NCBI GenBank assembly: GCA_017857235.1
Contig: JAFMDN010000001.1
Location: 24,886 to 88,885, forward strand
Source of the DNA: Methanobacteriota archaeon
GTDB lineage: Archaea > Thermoplasmatota > Thermoplasmata > Thermoplasmatales > GCA-001856825
Length of the DNA: 64,000 nt
Reading direction: 5' to 3'
The notes below the pieces were generated by a model. That model was given only the letters and a program-made list of their open reading frames with translations, was not told the origin of the DNA and made no database searches. Below are positions 20,058-30,548 of this stretch, piece after piece. The first letter of the stretch is position 1; each line of letters starts with the position of its first letter. The translations under genes were made by a program, and so were the position numbers.

Positions 20058-21067
20058 TATTTGAGGGTAATGCAAAGTTTCAGGCAATAGGTGCATTTAC
20101 TCAGGGACCTGGAAAAGCTGGAAATGGATTTTACAATAGGGAAATGGTTACTTCTAGGGATTTCACAGTTTCAATATTAAAAATTTTTAGGCCAGGGTTG
20201 GCCCTGGATGGAATGGCAGGAACTGGCATAAGGGGTATCAGGATAGCTTTAGAATCCGGGTGGGAAGTTGTATTGAATGATAATAACCCTGTAAACTTTA
20301 ATTTAATTAAGGATAACGTGAAATTGAATGGCCTAAATTCTCTTGTATGGAATTTAGACTTCAATGCAGCGGTTGCAGAAAAATTTTGGGATTACATAGA
20401 CATTGATCCGTACGGTACCCCCGTAGGGTTTGTGGAAAATTCCCTAGCTCACCTAAAAAATCATGGAATTTTGGGTGTTACCATGACAGATACTTCTGTT
20501 CTGGAAGGAAAATTTCTCCAAAAAGGATATTTAAGGTATGGAGGATTTGGCTTAAGAGGGATCTATTCTAAAGAAGTATCAACCAGGATATTCGCAGCAT
20601 ATCTTATTAAAATTGCAGCATCTCTGGAGTTAGGGAGTAGAGTACTTCTCACAATAAGGGATAAACATTATATCAGGGTTTTTCTCCAGGTCCAACGAGG
20701 GGTAAATAGGGCTTTGAAATCCTTAGAAAATGTCAAAAATTTCACCTTAGAGGGAAAAACTATCGGTCCACTTTATTTGGGACCTCTGTACGATAACGAA
20801 GTTTTAGATAGAATAAATATCGAAAATCTATCAAGTAGATCCAAAAAGCTATTTGAAAATATGAAAAATGAAGACCTTATGCTTTTTTTCTATACGAATT
20901 CCATAAATAACCATGAAGTGAGTATAAATGAAATTATTGAAAGGATAAAAGAACGAGGATACAGGGCAGGCAGAACAAACTTCTATGAGAAAGGAATAAA
21001 GACTGATGCTCCTAATGATCTCTATTATTCCATATTACAAGAAGCAGATTCAAATAAATTTATCTAA
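20054..21067 (+). CDS. trm1: tRNA (guanine(26)-N2)-dimethyltransferase
   Basis: GKAGNGFYNREMVTSRDF, LDGMAGTGIRGIRIALE, DIDPYGTPVGFVE, VTMTDTSVL. Confidence 0.9.
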   Translation: MIFEGNAKFQAIGAFTQGPGKAGNGFYNREMVTSRDFTVSILKIFRPGLALDGMAGTGIRGIRIALESGWEVVLNDNNPVNFNLIKDNVKLNGLNSLVWNLDFNAAVAEKFWDYIDIDPYGTPVGFVENSLAHLKNHGILGVTMTDTSVLEGKFLQKGYLRYGGFGLRGIYSKEVSTRIFAAYLIKIAASLELGSRVLLTIRDKHYIRVFLQVQRGVNRALKSLENVKNFTLEGKTIGPLYLGPLYDNEVLDRINIENLSSRSKKLFENMKNEDLMLFFYTNSINNHEVSINEIIERIKERGYRAGRTNFYEKGIKTDAPNDLYYSILQEADSNKFI

Positions 21068-21910
21068 TTGCATGAATTGAACCTGACACAAATGAATGGC
21101 TTCCTTAAACTCATGAGACCCGTAAATGCAGTCATGGCATCCGTGGGAACAATAATTGGGGGTATAATCTCATTTGGCAGTTTTCGTGCTCTTTATGATG
21201 TCAATATTTATTTTGCAATGCTGACAGTTTTTCTTGTACTTATGGCAGGAAACATAATGAATGACTATTTCGATATTGAAGTTGATAAAATTAATCATCC
21301 TGATAGACCTCTGGCCTCAGGGAAAATAAAAAAGGACGATGCATTAGTATTTGCAATAGTATTTTTTATAATGGGATACCTTATTTCACTTTTCACCTTT
21401 AAGATAGTATTATCGCTAATAGTACTGTTCGCTATTGCATTGCTTGTTAGCTATGAGTGGAAGGCAAAAAAAGCAGGTTTAATTGGAAACATCATTATAT
21501 CGTTCCTGGTAGCTTTAATATTTATATATGGATCCCTCAGTGTTAAGTTTTCATTTTTGGTATTAATATTTGCATTTATGGCATTTTTAGCTAATCTGTC
21601 AAGAGAAATAATAAAAGATGTTGAAGATGTGGAAGGGGATATTGATAGAAGAACACTGCCAATGAAAATAGGAAAAAAGTTGAGTACAGTATTTGCATCG
21701 GTATTCCTTTTGATAGCTATAACTATATCCCCAATACCATACTTATATTTCCATTGGAATATTTACTATTTAATTGCCGTTCTTTTGGCAGACATCCTCT
21801 TTTTAGTTTCCATAATATTTTCATTTAATAACCCCAAGAGGGGGCAGGAATTTATTAAATTTGGAATGCTAGTTGGCCTAGTGGCATTTTTAATTGGTGG
21901 TGCGGTATGA
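21068..21910 (+). CDS. UbiA-family prenyltransferase, (S)-2,3-di-O-geranylgeranylglyceryl phosphate synthase
   Basis: NDYFDIEVDKINHPDRPLASGKI and DVEDVEGDIDRRTLPMKIG; immediately upstream of GGGP synthase; TTG start. Confidence 0.88.
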   Translation: MHELNLTQMNGFLKLMRPVNAVMASVGTIIGGIISFGSFRALYDVNIYFAMLTVFLVLMAGNIMNDYFDIEVDKINHPDRPLASGKIKKDDALVFAIVFFIMGYLISLFTFKIVLSLIVLFAIALLVSYEWKAKKAGLIGNIIISFLVALIFIYGSLSVKFSFLVLIFAFMAFLANLSREIIKDVEDVEGDIDRRTLPMKIGKKLSTVFASVFLLIAITISPIPYLYFHWNIYYLIAVLLADILFLVSIIFSFNNPKRGQEFIKFGMLVGLVAFLIGGAV

Positions 21911-22626
21911 TATTGAACAATATGAAATATGGGCGTATATCCCATTTGACCCTTTTGGATCCTGATAAGGTTAATGAAGAAAATATAGGTAGAATAATGG
22001 AAATTATCAACAATTCGGGATCTGATGGCATCATGGTCGGAGGATCCACTGCTACAGATACGGCAGTTGTTGATAAGACTGTAACCATGATAAAAAAGTA
22101 CACTAAACTACCCGTGATATTGTTCCCTTCAGCCTCTACAGCCATATCTCCGAAGGCAGATGCCATTTTCTTTATGAGTCTTCTCAACTCCAGAGATAGG
22201 GAATATATTATAGGGCATCAGGTTAAAGCCGCCAGGGCCATTAGAGAAATGAAAATGGAGGTTATCTCTTTAGCTTATTTAATATTCGAACCTGGCATGA
22301 CTGTAGGTAGGGTTGGAAACGCCATTCTTATCGGGAGGGATGATGTAGAAACAGCATTATCATATTCCCTGGCTGCGGAGATGCTCGGTTTTTCAGCATT
22401 GTATTTGGAGGCAGGTTCAGGGGCTGACAGACCCATTGACAAAAAAGTGGTTGAAAGTGTTACTCATGAGGTAACCATACCGGTAATTGTAGGAGGAGGA
22501 ATAAGAGATCCACAGACGGCAAAAGAATTTATAGATGCTGGTGCAACTACTATCGTCACTGGAACCATAGCAGAAAAAGATCCAAATATGCTCGCAAAAA
22601 TAATAAAATCAATTAAGGCTCGTTAA
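21907..22626 (+). CDS. Geranylgeranylglyceryl phosphate synthase
   Basis: HLTLLDPDK, DGIMVGGST, LFPSASTAISPKADAIFFMSLLNSRD, YLEAGSGADRPI, VGGGIRDPQTA. Confidence 0.92.
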   Translation: MILNNMKYGRISHLTLLDPDKVNEENIGRIMEIINNSGSDGIMVGGSTATDTAVVDKTVTMIKKYTKLPVILFPSASTAISPKADAIFFMSLLNSRDREYIIGHQVKAARAIREMKMEVISLAYLIFEPGMTVGRVGNAILIGRDDVETALSYSLAAEMLGFSALYLEAGSGADRPIDKKVVESVTHEVTIPVIVGGGIRDPQTAKEFIDAGATTIVTGTIAEKDPNMLAKIIKSIKAR

Positions 22627-23227
22627 ACTCGCTTTCAATTTTATCTATCCAGATCTTTGCCTTTTTGTTCGTGGGATCTAGAGATATTGCTTTCTCAAGA
22701 TCGGCAAGTGCTGTAGCCTTATCCTTTAGATAGTAATATGCCATAGCTCTATTTATGTAATTGTCAGGATTGGCCGGGTCTAAATCAATTGCTTTTGTGT
22801 AATTTTCAATTGCACCTTTGTATTCCTTCAAATAAAAAAGTGCGTTTCCAAGGTTAACAAATGCATCGAGATACAAGTTATCCTTATCGATTGTCTTTTC
22901 AAAAAATTCTACTGCATCCTTGAACTTATTTGTTTCCAGATAGATACTACCTATATTGAAGTATAGGTCCGGATCTTCAGGGTTCTCTTCCAATAGTTTC
23001 TTTAATATCTCGAGACTTTCGTTGTATTTACCAGTATGAAAATACGCAACGGCGAGATTGAATCTGGTTTCATAGTCATTTGGAACATATTCCAATGCCT
23101 TAAGATAGTTTTCTATTGCATCCTTATATTTCTTTAATGATAAATACCTGGAACCCCTTTCAAAATATATTTCTGCTTTCTGATATGCATCCCCTTCTTC
23201 TTTCGGCAGTTTTGGATTGAAGCTCAT
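22613..23227 (-). CDS. TPR-repeat protein
   Basis: At least five tandem 34-residue TPR units (YKDAIENYLKALEYVPNDYETRFNLAVAYFHTGKY...). Confidence 0.9.
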   Translation of the reverse strand: MSFNPKLPKEEGDAYQKAEIYFERGSRYLSLKKYKDAIENYLKALEYVPNDYETRFNLAVAYFHTGKYNESLEILKKLLEENPEDPDLYFNIGSIYLETNKFKDAVEFFEKTIDKDNLYLDAFVNLGNALFYLKEYKGAIENYTKAIDLDPANPDNYINRAMAYYYLKDKATALADLEKAISLDPTNKKAKIWIDKIESEFNEP

Positions 23228-23308
23228 TAAAGTGTTATATACGCAAGGTTATAAATAATTTGTAAAAGACCAATTGAAAATGGGATATAAAAAAACATAA
23301 GGATAAAT

Positions 23309-24643
23309 TTACTTCATCTCGCCAAGTGTTTCCTTCACCTTACTGGAGAACAGTTTTACATCCTCGTCTGAAACTATTAATGGAGGCCTGAGCCTTATGG
23401 TTTTCTCTCCAGCTTTAAGCACTAAGATGCCCTTTGAATAAATGCGGTTAAAGAACTCATCCCTTAGCTTCTCATTCTTCAGATCAAATGCGTCCATCAC
23501 GCCTCTCCCCCTTGGATTTTCAACTAGGTTTGTATATTTATTATATATGTCAGTTAATTCCTCCAATATGTGCTTCCCCTGAACTTCAACATTTTTCAAT
23601 AGATTGTATTTTTCCACTATTTCAATGTACTTTTTGGATCTTACCATATCTACCAGATTTCCTCCCCATGTCGAATTGATTCTGCTCGGAACTTTGAAAA
23701 CGTTATCTTCTACTTCATCAACCTTAGGTCCGACCATTATTCCACAGACCTGTGACTTTTTGCCGAATGCAATAATATCAGGTTTAATTCCAAAGTGCTC
23801 GTGTGCCCACCATTTCCCTGTTATTCCCATTCCTGATTGTACCTCATCTACAATGTACATTGCATCATTTTCATGGACAATTTTTAATGATTCTTCAAAG
23901 AACTCCTTCCTAAAGTGGTTATCTCCGCCTTCGCCCTGAATTGGTTCTATAATAAATGCTGCAATGTCGTTTCCATGCTTCTTGAAAGCTTCCTGCAATT
24001 CTTCAAGGCTTTTCCTTTCTTTCTCTTCAACTTCCTTTAAATTTCTATCATCTAACGGGAACCTTATCTTTGGATTGGATATCCTAGGCCAATCAAATTT
24101 TGGGAAATATTGAGTTTTCCTTGGGTCATATGTATTAGTTAGGGATAGGGTATATCCACTGCGACCGTGGAATGCCTCCTTCAGATGTACTATTTTCGTT
24201 CCTTTTTCTGTCTTTTCCCCATTTTTGAAATTCTTCCTGATCTTCCAGTCAAAGGCTGTCTTAAGTGCATTTTCGACGGCCAATGCTCCCCCATCAATGA
24301 AGAAGAAATACCTCATGTATTCAGGTGTAACTGAATCAGAGAATTTCTTAACAAATTCCGCCATCTCAACGGTGTATATGTCTGAATTTGTAACCTTATT
24401 CTTAGCAGCTCTAATTAATTCCTTCATAAATTCAGGTTCATTTAGGTCGGGATGATTAACCCCTACAGGATTTGATGCAAAGAAACCAAAGAAATCCAAA
24501 AATTTCCTGTCATATCTCGAATCGTACAATAGCATACCATGACTCTTTTCTAGATCTAATACTAAGTCGAATCCATCAGCCAGCATCCTGGACGCAATAA
24601 CTGAGTGAACTTCTTTTGGATCCATATTATAGTATTTGCTCAT
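23309..24643 (-). CDS. L-lysine 6-aminotransferase-like class III aminotransferase
   Basis: DPKEVHSVIASRMLADGFDLVLDLEKSHG, FFIDGGALAVENALKTAFDWK, FHGRSGYTLS, FGKKSQVCGI match the lysine epsilon-aminotransferase pattern. Confidence 0.8.
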   Translation of the reverse strand: MSKYYNMDPKEVHSVIASRMLADGFDLVLDLEKSHGMLLYDSRYDRKFLDFFGFFASNPVGVNHPDLNEPEFMKELIRAAKNKVTNSDIYTVEMAEFVKKFSDSVTPEYMRYFFFIDGGALAVENALKTAFDWKIRKNFKNGEKTEKGTKIVHLKEAFHGRSGYTLSLTNTYDPRKTQYFPKFDWPRISNPKIRFPLDDRNLKEVEEKERKSLEELQEAFKKHGNDIAAFIIEPIQGEGGDNHFRKEFFEESLKIVHENDAMYIVDEVQSGMGITGKWWAHEHFGIKPDIIAFGKKSQVCGIMVGPKVDEVEDNVFKVPSRINSTWGGNLVDMVRSKKYIEIVEKYNLLKNVEVQGKHILEELTDIYNKYTNLVENPRGRGVMDAFDLKNEKLRDEFFNRIYSKGILVLKAGEKTIRLRPPLIVSDEDVKLFSSKVKETLGEMK

Positions 24644-24743
24644 ACAACTCTATTGCTTCAAGAAATAAATAAATTTTCAACTTTTAAGAATATTGCTTAT
24701 AATATATAACAACTGATATTTATGTCTGATATTAACTGAATTT

Positions 24744-25346
24744 TTATAACATTTTTAAAATCTTTTCTTTGAAAATAGGTAGGAATTCATTTACACTAAT
24801 CATTTTACCTGTTATTTCGGAAATACTTGTCATTACACTAGGTTCAAAATCGCAGGGTTTTATCTTTTCAAATTTTCTCAGATCCGTACTCACATTTATA
24901 GCAATCCCATGAAGTGTGCAGTCCCCTTTTATTGCTAAGCCAATGGATGCAATTTTTTTGCTTCCGACCCAAACACCTGTCTCTTTATGTAACCTCCCTT
25001 CCGCATTTATATTATAATGAGAAAGTGATTCAACAGTTGCTCTTTGGATCTTAATTATGAGATCTAAAATATTTATACCCCTTTTTTTCAAATTAACTAT
25101 GAAGTATACTACTAATTGACCTGGACCATGGTAAGTAATTGCACCACCCCTTTCCACCTTTATGACATTTATATCTTTTGAAATTATGCTATCTTGATTT
25201 AAGTGTATTCCAGCGGTATATACGTCCGGATGTTCAGTAAATATTACATATTCTTGGCATTTTGAGGAGCAATGCATATTGAGTTCCCTTTGCTTCATTA
25301 AACATTCCATATAATCCCAGGGTATTTTCTCTATGACATCCATCAA
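24744..25346 (-). CDS. lipB: Octanoyl-ACP:protein octanoyltransferase / lipoyl transferase
   Basis: FTEHPDVYTAGIH, VERGGAITYHGPGQLVVYFI, TGVWVGSKKIASIG, ALHGIAINV-type, KPCDFEPSVMTS. Confidence 0.9.
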   Translation of the reverse strand: MMDVIEKIPWDYMECLMKQRELNMHCSSKCQEYVIFTEHPDVYTAGIHLNQDSIISKDINVIKVERGGAITYHGPGQLVVYFIVNLKKRGINILDLIIKIQRATVESLSHYNINAEGRLHKETGVWVGSKKIASIGLAIKGDCTLHGIAINVSTDLRKFEKIKPCDFEPSVMTSISEITGKMISVNEFLPIFKEKILKML

Positions 25347-25513
25347 ACAACAATAACCTGAAAACGAATAAAATCATTTTTAAAGTATATTGAAAACCGA
25401 ATATCCAAAGCATGAATCAAAATTAATTTTAAAACGAATTTTAATATAATATCGACTCTCATAAAGAATATATATGTAGAATTATTTATTGCTCTGCGCT
25501 TCCGAGGGATAAA

Positions 25514-26014
25514 ATGGCTGAACAAAATGAAAATTTGAGATATATAGTAAGATTGGCTAGCACCAACCTAGACGGTACTAAGCCAGCTGTCTATGCACTT
25601 TCAAATATAAAAGGGATGGGGTATAGGGCTTCAGAGATTCTCTTAAAAAAGATTGGGATTCCATTGAATGCTAAATTGGGAGAAATACCTGAAGATAAAA
25701 TGAATGAAATTAAAGAGTATATGGAAAAGAAATATGGTGAAATATTCCCAGAATGGGCATTAAATCATAGATTAGATATACAAACAGGGGAGAATTTATT
25801 AAAAGTTGGGCCAGAATGGGACGTTGCAGTTCAAGATGACATTAACAGGATGAAAAGAATCAGATCCTATAAGGGAATCAGGCATGAAAAGGGTAAGAAA
25901 GTTAGGGGCCAGAGAACCAGATCAAATGGTAGAAAAGGTTTGGCTGTTGGAGTCATAAAGAAGAAAGAACAGCCGGCTAAGCAAGAAGATAATAAGAAAG
26001 AGGCCAAAAAATAA
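25514..26014 (+). CDS. rps13: 30S ribosomal protein S13
   Basis: YIVRLASTNLDGTKPAVYALSNIKGMGYRAS; RMKRIRSYKGIRHEKGKKVRGQRTRSNGRKG. Confidence 0.95.
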   Translation: MAEQNENLRYIVRLASTNLDGTKPAVYALSNIKGMGYRASEILLKKIGIPLNAKLGEIPEDKMNEIKEYMEKKYGEIFPEWALNHRLDIQTGENLLKVGPEWDVAVQDDINRMKRIRSYKGIRHEKGKKVRGQRTRSNGRKGLAVGVIKKKEQPAKQEDNKKEAKK

Positions 26015-26026
26015 TGAGGTGATCTA

Positions 26027-26575
26027 ATGGGAGACCCCAGAAAAATTAGGAAAAAGTATGAAACTCCAAGACATCCTTATGAGGGACAGAGAATAAAAGA
26101 AGAAAATAAATTAGTTCGAAAGTATGGATTGAAAAATAAAAGGGAATTGTGGAAAGCCCAGTCAGAATTGAGGAAGTTCAGAGCTAATGCTAGGGATCTC
26201 CAGGGATCATTGAGGTCCGGGGATCCAGAAGCTCAGAGGCTTATGAGACAGATAGCAGGAAAATTGGCTAGATATGGTATTCTGAGTGAAAATGCTACAG
26301 CAGATGATATTCTTGCATTAAATGTGGAATCATTACTGGACAGAAGATTACAGACAATTGTATTTCTTAAGGGTTTGGCAAAGACCCCAAGGATGGCAAG
26401 GCAATTGATTGTTCACGGTCACATCGTTGTTAATGGAAGAAAAGTAACCATACCAAGCTACAGAGTTATGAAATCGGAAGAGGATACCATAGGCTATGCG
26501 CCAGATTCACCATTCGCTAATGAACTCCACCCCATGAGGGTACAACAGCCACAAGAAAATCAGGAGGCGAGCTAA
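26027..26575 (+). CDS. rps4: 30S ribosomal protein S4
   Basis: [19 protein letters not shown]4 domain [38 protein letters not shown]. Confidence 0.95.
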   Translation: MGDPRKIRKKYETPRHPYEGQRIKEENKLVRKYGLKNKRELWKAQSELRKFRANARDLQGSLRSGDPEAQRLMRQIAGKLARYGILSENATADDILALNVESLLDRRLQTIVFLKGLAKTPRMARQLIVHGHIVVNGRKVTIPSYRVMKSEEDTIGYAPDSPFANELHPMRVQQPQENQEAS

Positions 26576-26959
26576 ATGGGAAAAATGGGCGTTGTTCATA
26601 TTTTTGCATCTCAAAATAATACCATAATAACTGTTACAGATATTACAGGCGCAGAGACCCTCGCAAAAGCGTCTGGAGGAATGGTAGTAAAAGCTGACAG
26701 GGATGAAAGCTCACCATATGCTGCAATGAAAGCTGTTGATATCATTGTAGAAAAATTGAAAGAGAAAGATGTTACTGATGTTGTTATAAAAGTAAGGGCC
26801 CCAGGAGGATCAAAATCTCATAATCCTGGACCTGGTGCGCAGGCAGCGATAAGAGCCATTGCAAGGGCAGGATTAAAGATACTTCAAATTGAGGATGTTA
26901 CCCCCATCCCCCACGATGGAACAAAGAAGAAAGGTGGGAAAAGGGGAAGAAGGGTATGA
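26576..26959 (+). CDS. rps11: 30S ribosomal protein S11
   Basis: [51 protein letters not shown]. Confidence 0.95.
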   Translation: MGKMGVVHIFASQNNTIITVTDITGAETLAKASGGMVVKADRDESSPYAAMKAVDIIVEKLKEKDVTDVVIKVRAPGGSKSHNPGPGAQAAIRAIARAGLKILQIEDVTPIPHDGTKKKGGKRGRRV

Positions 26960-27774
26960 GTTCAATTAAGATATTGGAAGAAGGGGATAATTGGATCAGA
27001 TTCTTGGTGGAAGGTATCTCCCCTGCCTATGCCAATATGCTCAGGAGAACTTTAATAAATGACATTCCTAAGCTAGCTATTTCCAAAGTAAACTTTCACC
27101 ACGGGGAAATAAGGCAGGGTGATGACAAAGTTTATTCATCTTCCACATCACTCTTCGATGAGATGATTGCAAGTAGGCTAGGATTGATTCCATTACCAAC
27201 TGATTTAAATATGAACTTTAGAGATACATGCAGTTGTGGAGGGAAAGGCTGTTCTTTATGCACCGTAACATATTCATTATTTGCTATAGGACCCAAGGTT
27301 GTAAAATCTCAGGATTTAATCCCTGTTGGAGATGAAAAATTTTCGCCCGTAGATAAAGAAATTCCAATTGTAGAATTAAATGAGAGACAGGCCATAATGC
27401 TAGAAGCAGAAGCCTGGCTTGGTACAGCGAAGGAACATGCTAGATACCAAGTAACGAGTGGTACTTCATACAAATATCATAGGGAACTGACAGTTAATAA
27501 AAGGGAGCCTAACATTCAGAGAATAATTGAAAATGCCAAAAAAAATATTGTTAAAGAGACAGAAAATGAAGTAACATTTACAACTGATTATCCAAATAAA
27601 TACTTGGCACAACTTTACAGGATGGATAGCCTTAAGGTAACTGAGGATGACTCAAAATTTGTGTTTTACTTTGAAACGGATGGTAGCCTTACGCCCAGGC
27701 AAGTTTTAAGCTATGCATTAAACAGATTAAAAACCAGGCTTGAAAAATTAAGGGATTCTGTACCTGGCGAGTAG
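26956..27774 (+). CDS. rpoD: DNA-directed RNA polymerase subunit D
   Basis: [54 protein letters not shown] cluster. Confidence 0.94.
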   Translation: MSSIKILEEGDNWIRFLVEGISPAYANMLRRTLINDIPKLAISKVNFHHGEIRQGDDKVYSSSTSLFDEMIASRLGLIPLPTDLNMNFRDTCSCGGKGCSLCTVTYSLFAIGPKVVKSQDLIPVGDEKFSPVDKEIPIVELNERQAIMLEAEAWLGTAKEHARYQVTSGTSYKYHRELTVNKREPNIQRIIENAKKNIVKETENEVTFTTDYPNKYLAQLYRMDSLKVTEDDSKFVFYFETDGSLTPRQVLSYALNRLKTRLEKLRDSVPGE

Positions 27775-27782
27775 AGGTAAAA

Positions 27783-29132
27783 ATGGTTTTAGATTCTCTC
27801 TCTAAGTCTCTGAGGGAGACCCTTAGAAAAATTTCAAGGAGCACTTCCATAGATGATAATTTAATAAATGAAGTTGTAAGAGAAATACAGAGAGCATTAA
27901 TTTTAGCAGATGTTGATATAAACCTTACAATAGAGCTTACTAGAAAAGTAGAGCAAAGGGCAAAAAATGAACCTGTACCTAAGAATTCAAACCCTAGAAA
28001 TCATCTTATTCTTATAGTCTATGAAGAGCTTCTAAACATACTTGGCAAACCAAGGGAATTTAAAGCGAAACCCGCCACTATAATGCTAGTAGGACTTTAC
28101 GGACAGGGAAAAACTACAAGCGCTGGGAAACTTGCTCGGTTTTATATAAAACATGGATTTAAAGTAGTTCTTATTGCGGCAGATACACAAAGGGTAGGGG
28201 CTTACGAACAACTGGAGCAAATTTCTAAACAAGTGGGTGCGGATTTCTTCGGAATTTATGGAGAAAAGGATAGCAGAAAGATTGTGAGTGGGGCCCTTTC
28301 GAAATATTCTAATTGGGATGTTAAGATAATAGATACCAGCGGTAGAAATGCACTAAATGAAGATTTGCTTGAAGAGATTAGAGGGATAGCTGAAATTGCA
28401 AAGCCCGATGAGGTCATGTTGATACTAGATGCAAGCATAGGCCAGCAGGCTGGAAAACAAGCAGAAGCTTTCAATAAAGCTGCAAAAATTACAGGGGTTA
28501 TAATAACAAAACTCGATGGAACTGCCAAGGGAGGCGGAGCCATAAGTGCAGTAGCCAAAACTGGAGCACCAATTCTTTTTATAGGGACTGGAGAGCATCT
28601 TGATGACCTAGAATATTTCAATCCTGCAAGATTCCTGTCAAGACTTCTTGGAATGGGTGATTTGGAAACCCTTATGGCTACTGCCAAAGAGCTACATGAA
28701 GAGATAGATGAAGAATCAGTAGAAAGAATGGCCAGCGGTAAATTCACGCTTAAGGACATGTATGAAATATGGGATAAGATGTCTAAACCAGGCCTATTTA
28801 AAAAATTATTTGATTCCCTTCCAATGTTTAAATTACAACAGAAGGAAATTGATGAAAGCTTAATCGATCAATCTGAGGCCAAAATAAGGAAGTATAAGGT
28901 AATAATGGATTCAATGACTTATCAAGAGCTTGATGAACCGGATATTATAAAGGGCGAAAGGATAGATAGAATTGCAAGGGGTTCAGGTACACAGCCATCC
29001 GATGTTAAGGAGCTTTTAAGGGATTACAAGAGAATGAGGGATGCCATGAAAAATCTTAGAGGGAACAGAAAGATAATTTCCATGCTTAAAAAACAGCTAA
29101 AAGAGGGAAATATAGAAGATTTCAATCAATAA
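27783..29132 (+). CDS. srp54: Signal recognition particle 54 kDa protein
   Basis: VGLYGQGKTTSAGKLARFY, DTSGRNALN, TKLDGTAKGGGAIS, M-domain SML-rich C-terminus. Confidence 0.95.
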   Translation: MVLDSLSKSLRETLRKISRSTSIDDNLINEVVREIQRALILADVDINLTIELTRKVEQRAKNEPVPKNSNPRNHLILIVYEELLNILGKPREFKAKPATIMLVGLYGQGKTTSAGKLARFYIKHGFKVVLIAADTQRVGAYEQLEQISKQVGADFFGIYGEKDSRKIVSGALSKYSNWDVKIIDTSGRNALNEDLLEEIRGIAEIAKPDEVMLILDASIGQQAGKQAEAFNKAAKITGVIITKLDGTAKGGGAISAVAKTGAPILFIGTGEHLDDLEYFNPARFLSRLLGMGDLETLMATAKELHEEIDEESVERMASGKFTLKDMYEIWDKMSKPGLFKKLFDSLPMFKLQQKEIDESLIDQSEAKIRKYKVIMDSMTYQELDEPDIIKGERIDRIARGSGTQPSDVKELLRDYKRMRDAMKNLRGNRKIISMLKKQLKEGNIEDFNQ

Positions 29133-29631
29133 TATATCTTTCGAATTCTCCACTCGCATGCAAATATTTTAATCTTTGATAAATTATTGCATTCCTAATT
29201 GCATATTCCTCCACATCATCACCGCACCTTATCACCTTTGCAGGGACCCCAACAGCTATGCATTTTTTGGGTATCTTCATTTTTTCTGTTACAACTGCTC
29301 CGCCTCCAATAACAGATCCAGCTTCTACCTCTGCTCCAGACATTACGATGGATCCCATTCCGATTATGACATTATCTCCTATTTTGGCTCCGTGAACTAT
29401 GGCAAGATGTCCCACTGATACATTCTTTCCAATTTCAGTTGGATTTTCTCCATCACAATGTATTACTGCATTGTCTTGTATATTTGATCCATCGCCCACC
29501 TTTATGTAATTTTGATCGCCTCTGAGAACCGCTCCATACATGATAGCCACATTATCGCCGATTGTTATATCTCCAATCAACGTAGCATTATGCGCGATAA
29601 ATACGTTTTTACCAATTTTCAATTTTACCAC
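29122..29631 (-). CDS. Gamma-carbonic anhydrase-like hexapeptide-repeat protein
   Basis: Left-handed beta-helix hexapeptides (GDITIGDNVAIMYGAVLRGD, VSVGHLAIVHGAKIGDNVIIGMGS). Confidence 0.85.
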   Translation of the reverse strand: MVKLKIGKNVFIAHNATLIGDITIGDNVAIMYGAVLRGDQNYIKVGDGSNIQDNAVIHCDGENPTEIGKNVSVGHLAIVHGAKIGDNVIIGMGSIVMSGAEVEAGSVIGGGAVVTEKMKIPKKCIAVGVPAKVIRCGDDVEEYAIRNAIIYQRLKYLHASGEFERYIID

Positions 29632-30514
29632 CGTAGGATAAATAAATCTGGCTTATTGAATGTATCATGACCTTACCATTAACCTCATATTGCTTTCCCT
29701 TTTTCATTGGTTTCCCATTGATTTCTGCGTTTCCCTGTATCAGATTCAATATGAAATTCCCAGATAATTCTGCATCTTTTCCTGAATACAACATTATGTT
29801 TTTATCTGTTATATATCCAAAATCGTAATCCCTCCTTTTCTCGAACATCTTTACAGCCTCCTCATAGTCCTTAATTGAATCTACCGATTTCCATATCCCT
29901 TTGTGCTTGTAGGCATATATTTTACCTTCTCTTGCCAATTTTGGAAATACAGTTTTCTCTATTTCCTTCTCCTGAAAATCTTCACCGAGTACCTCGCTTA
30001 TTTCCTTTCTAAAATAATAAATGCCACCGTTAATATAATAATCAAGAATAGGTTTTTCTTTGAATTCTACTATGGTGCTTCCCTTAATACCCAAGATACC
30101 ATATGGTGATACCATTTTTGTGGCTAAGATGCCTATAACCTTCCCACTTTTAGTAGTATTTTCGCTAAGTTTCCTTAGATCTGCATCACAAATAGTATCT
30201 CCATTCCTAATAATGAAATCTGATTTATCGTGCTCATAAAGATTTTTTATAGCCCATAGAGTTCCCATGGGCTTTTCCTCCTCTAGATATTTGATTTTAA
30301 TATCTTTCCATGAATTGCCGAATCTTTTCTCAATTTCTTCTTTCTTATACCCCACTAACATATAAACTTCATTTATTCCGTTCCTTTTGAAATCCAGCAA
30401 TTGTAAATCTAAAATTGTGAACCCCTGCTTTAATTCTAGCATTGTTTTGGGAATATCTTTTGTATATGGATAAAGCCTCTTACCATATCCTCCTGAAAGT
30501 ATGGCTCCCTTCAC
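29609..30514 (-). CDS. Sugar-1-phosphate nucleotidyltransferase-like protein
   Basis: MKGAILSGGYGKRLYPYTKDIPKTMLEL, FIIRNGDTICDADL. Confidence 0.85.
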   Translation of the reverse strand: MKGAILSGGYGKRLYPYTKDIPKTMLELKQGFTILDLQLLDFKRNGINEVYMLVGYKKEEIEKRFGNSWKDIKIKYLEEEKPMGTLWAIKNLYEHDKSDFIIRNGDTICDADLRKLSENTTKSGKVIGILATKMVSPYGILGIKGSTIVEFKEKPILDYYINGGIYYFRKEISEVLGEDFQEKEIEKTVFPKLAREGKIYAYKHKGIWKSVDSIKDYEEAVKMFEKRRDYDFGYITDKNIMLYSGKDAELSGNFILNLIQGNAEINGKPMKKGKQYEVNGKVMIHSISQIYLSYGGKIENW

Positions 30515-30548
30515 ATTCTTGAAAATATTCCTTAATATAATATAATTT

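Noticed and set aside
27200-27280. [11 protein letters not shown] in RpoD as a novel Fe-S insertion
   Set aside because: Cys clusters in the RpoD insertion domain are known in several archaeal lineages; noted but not novel.
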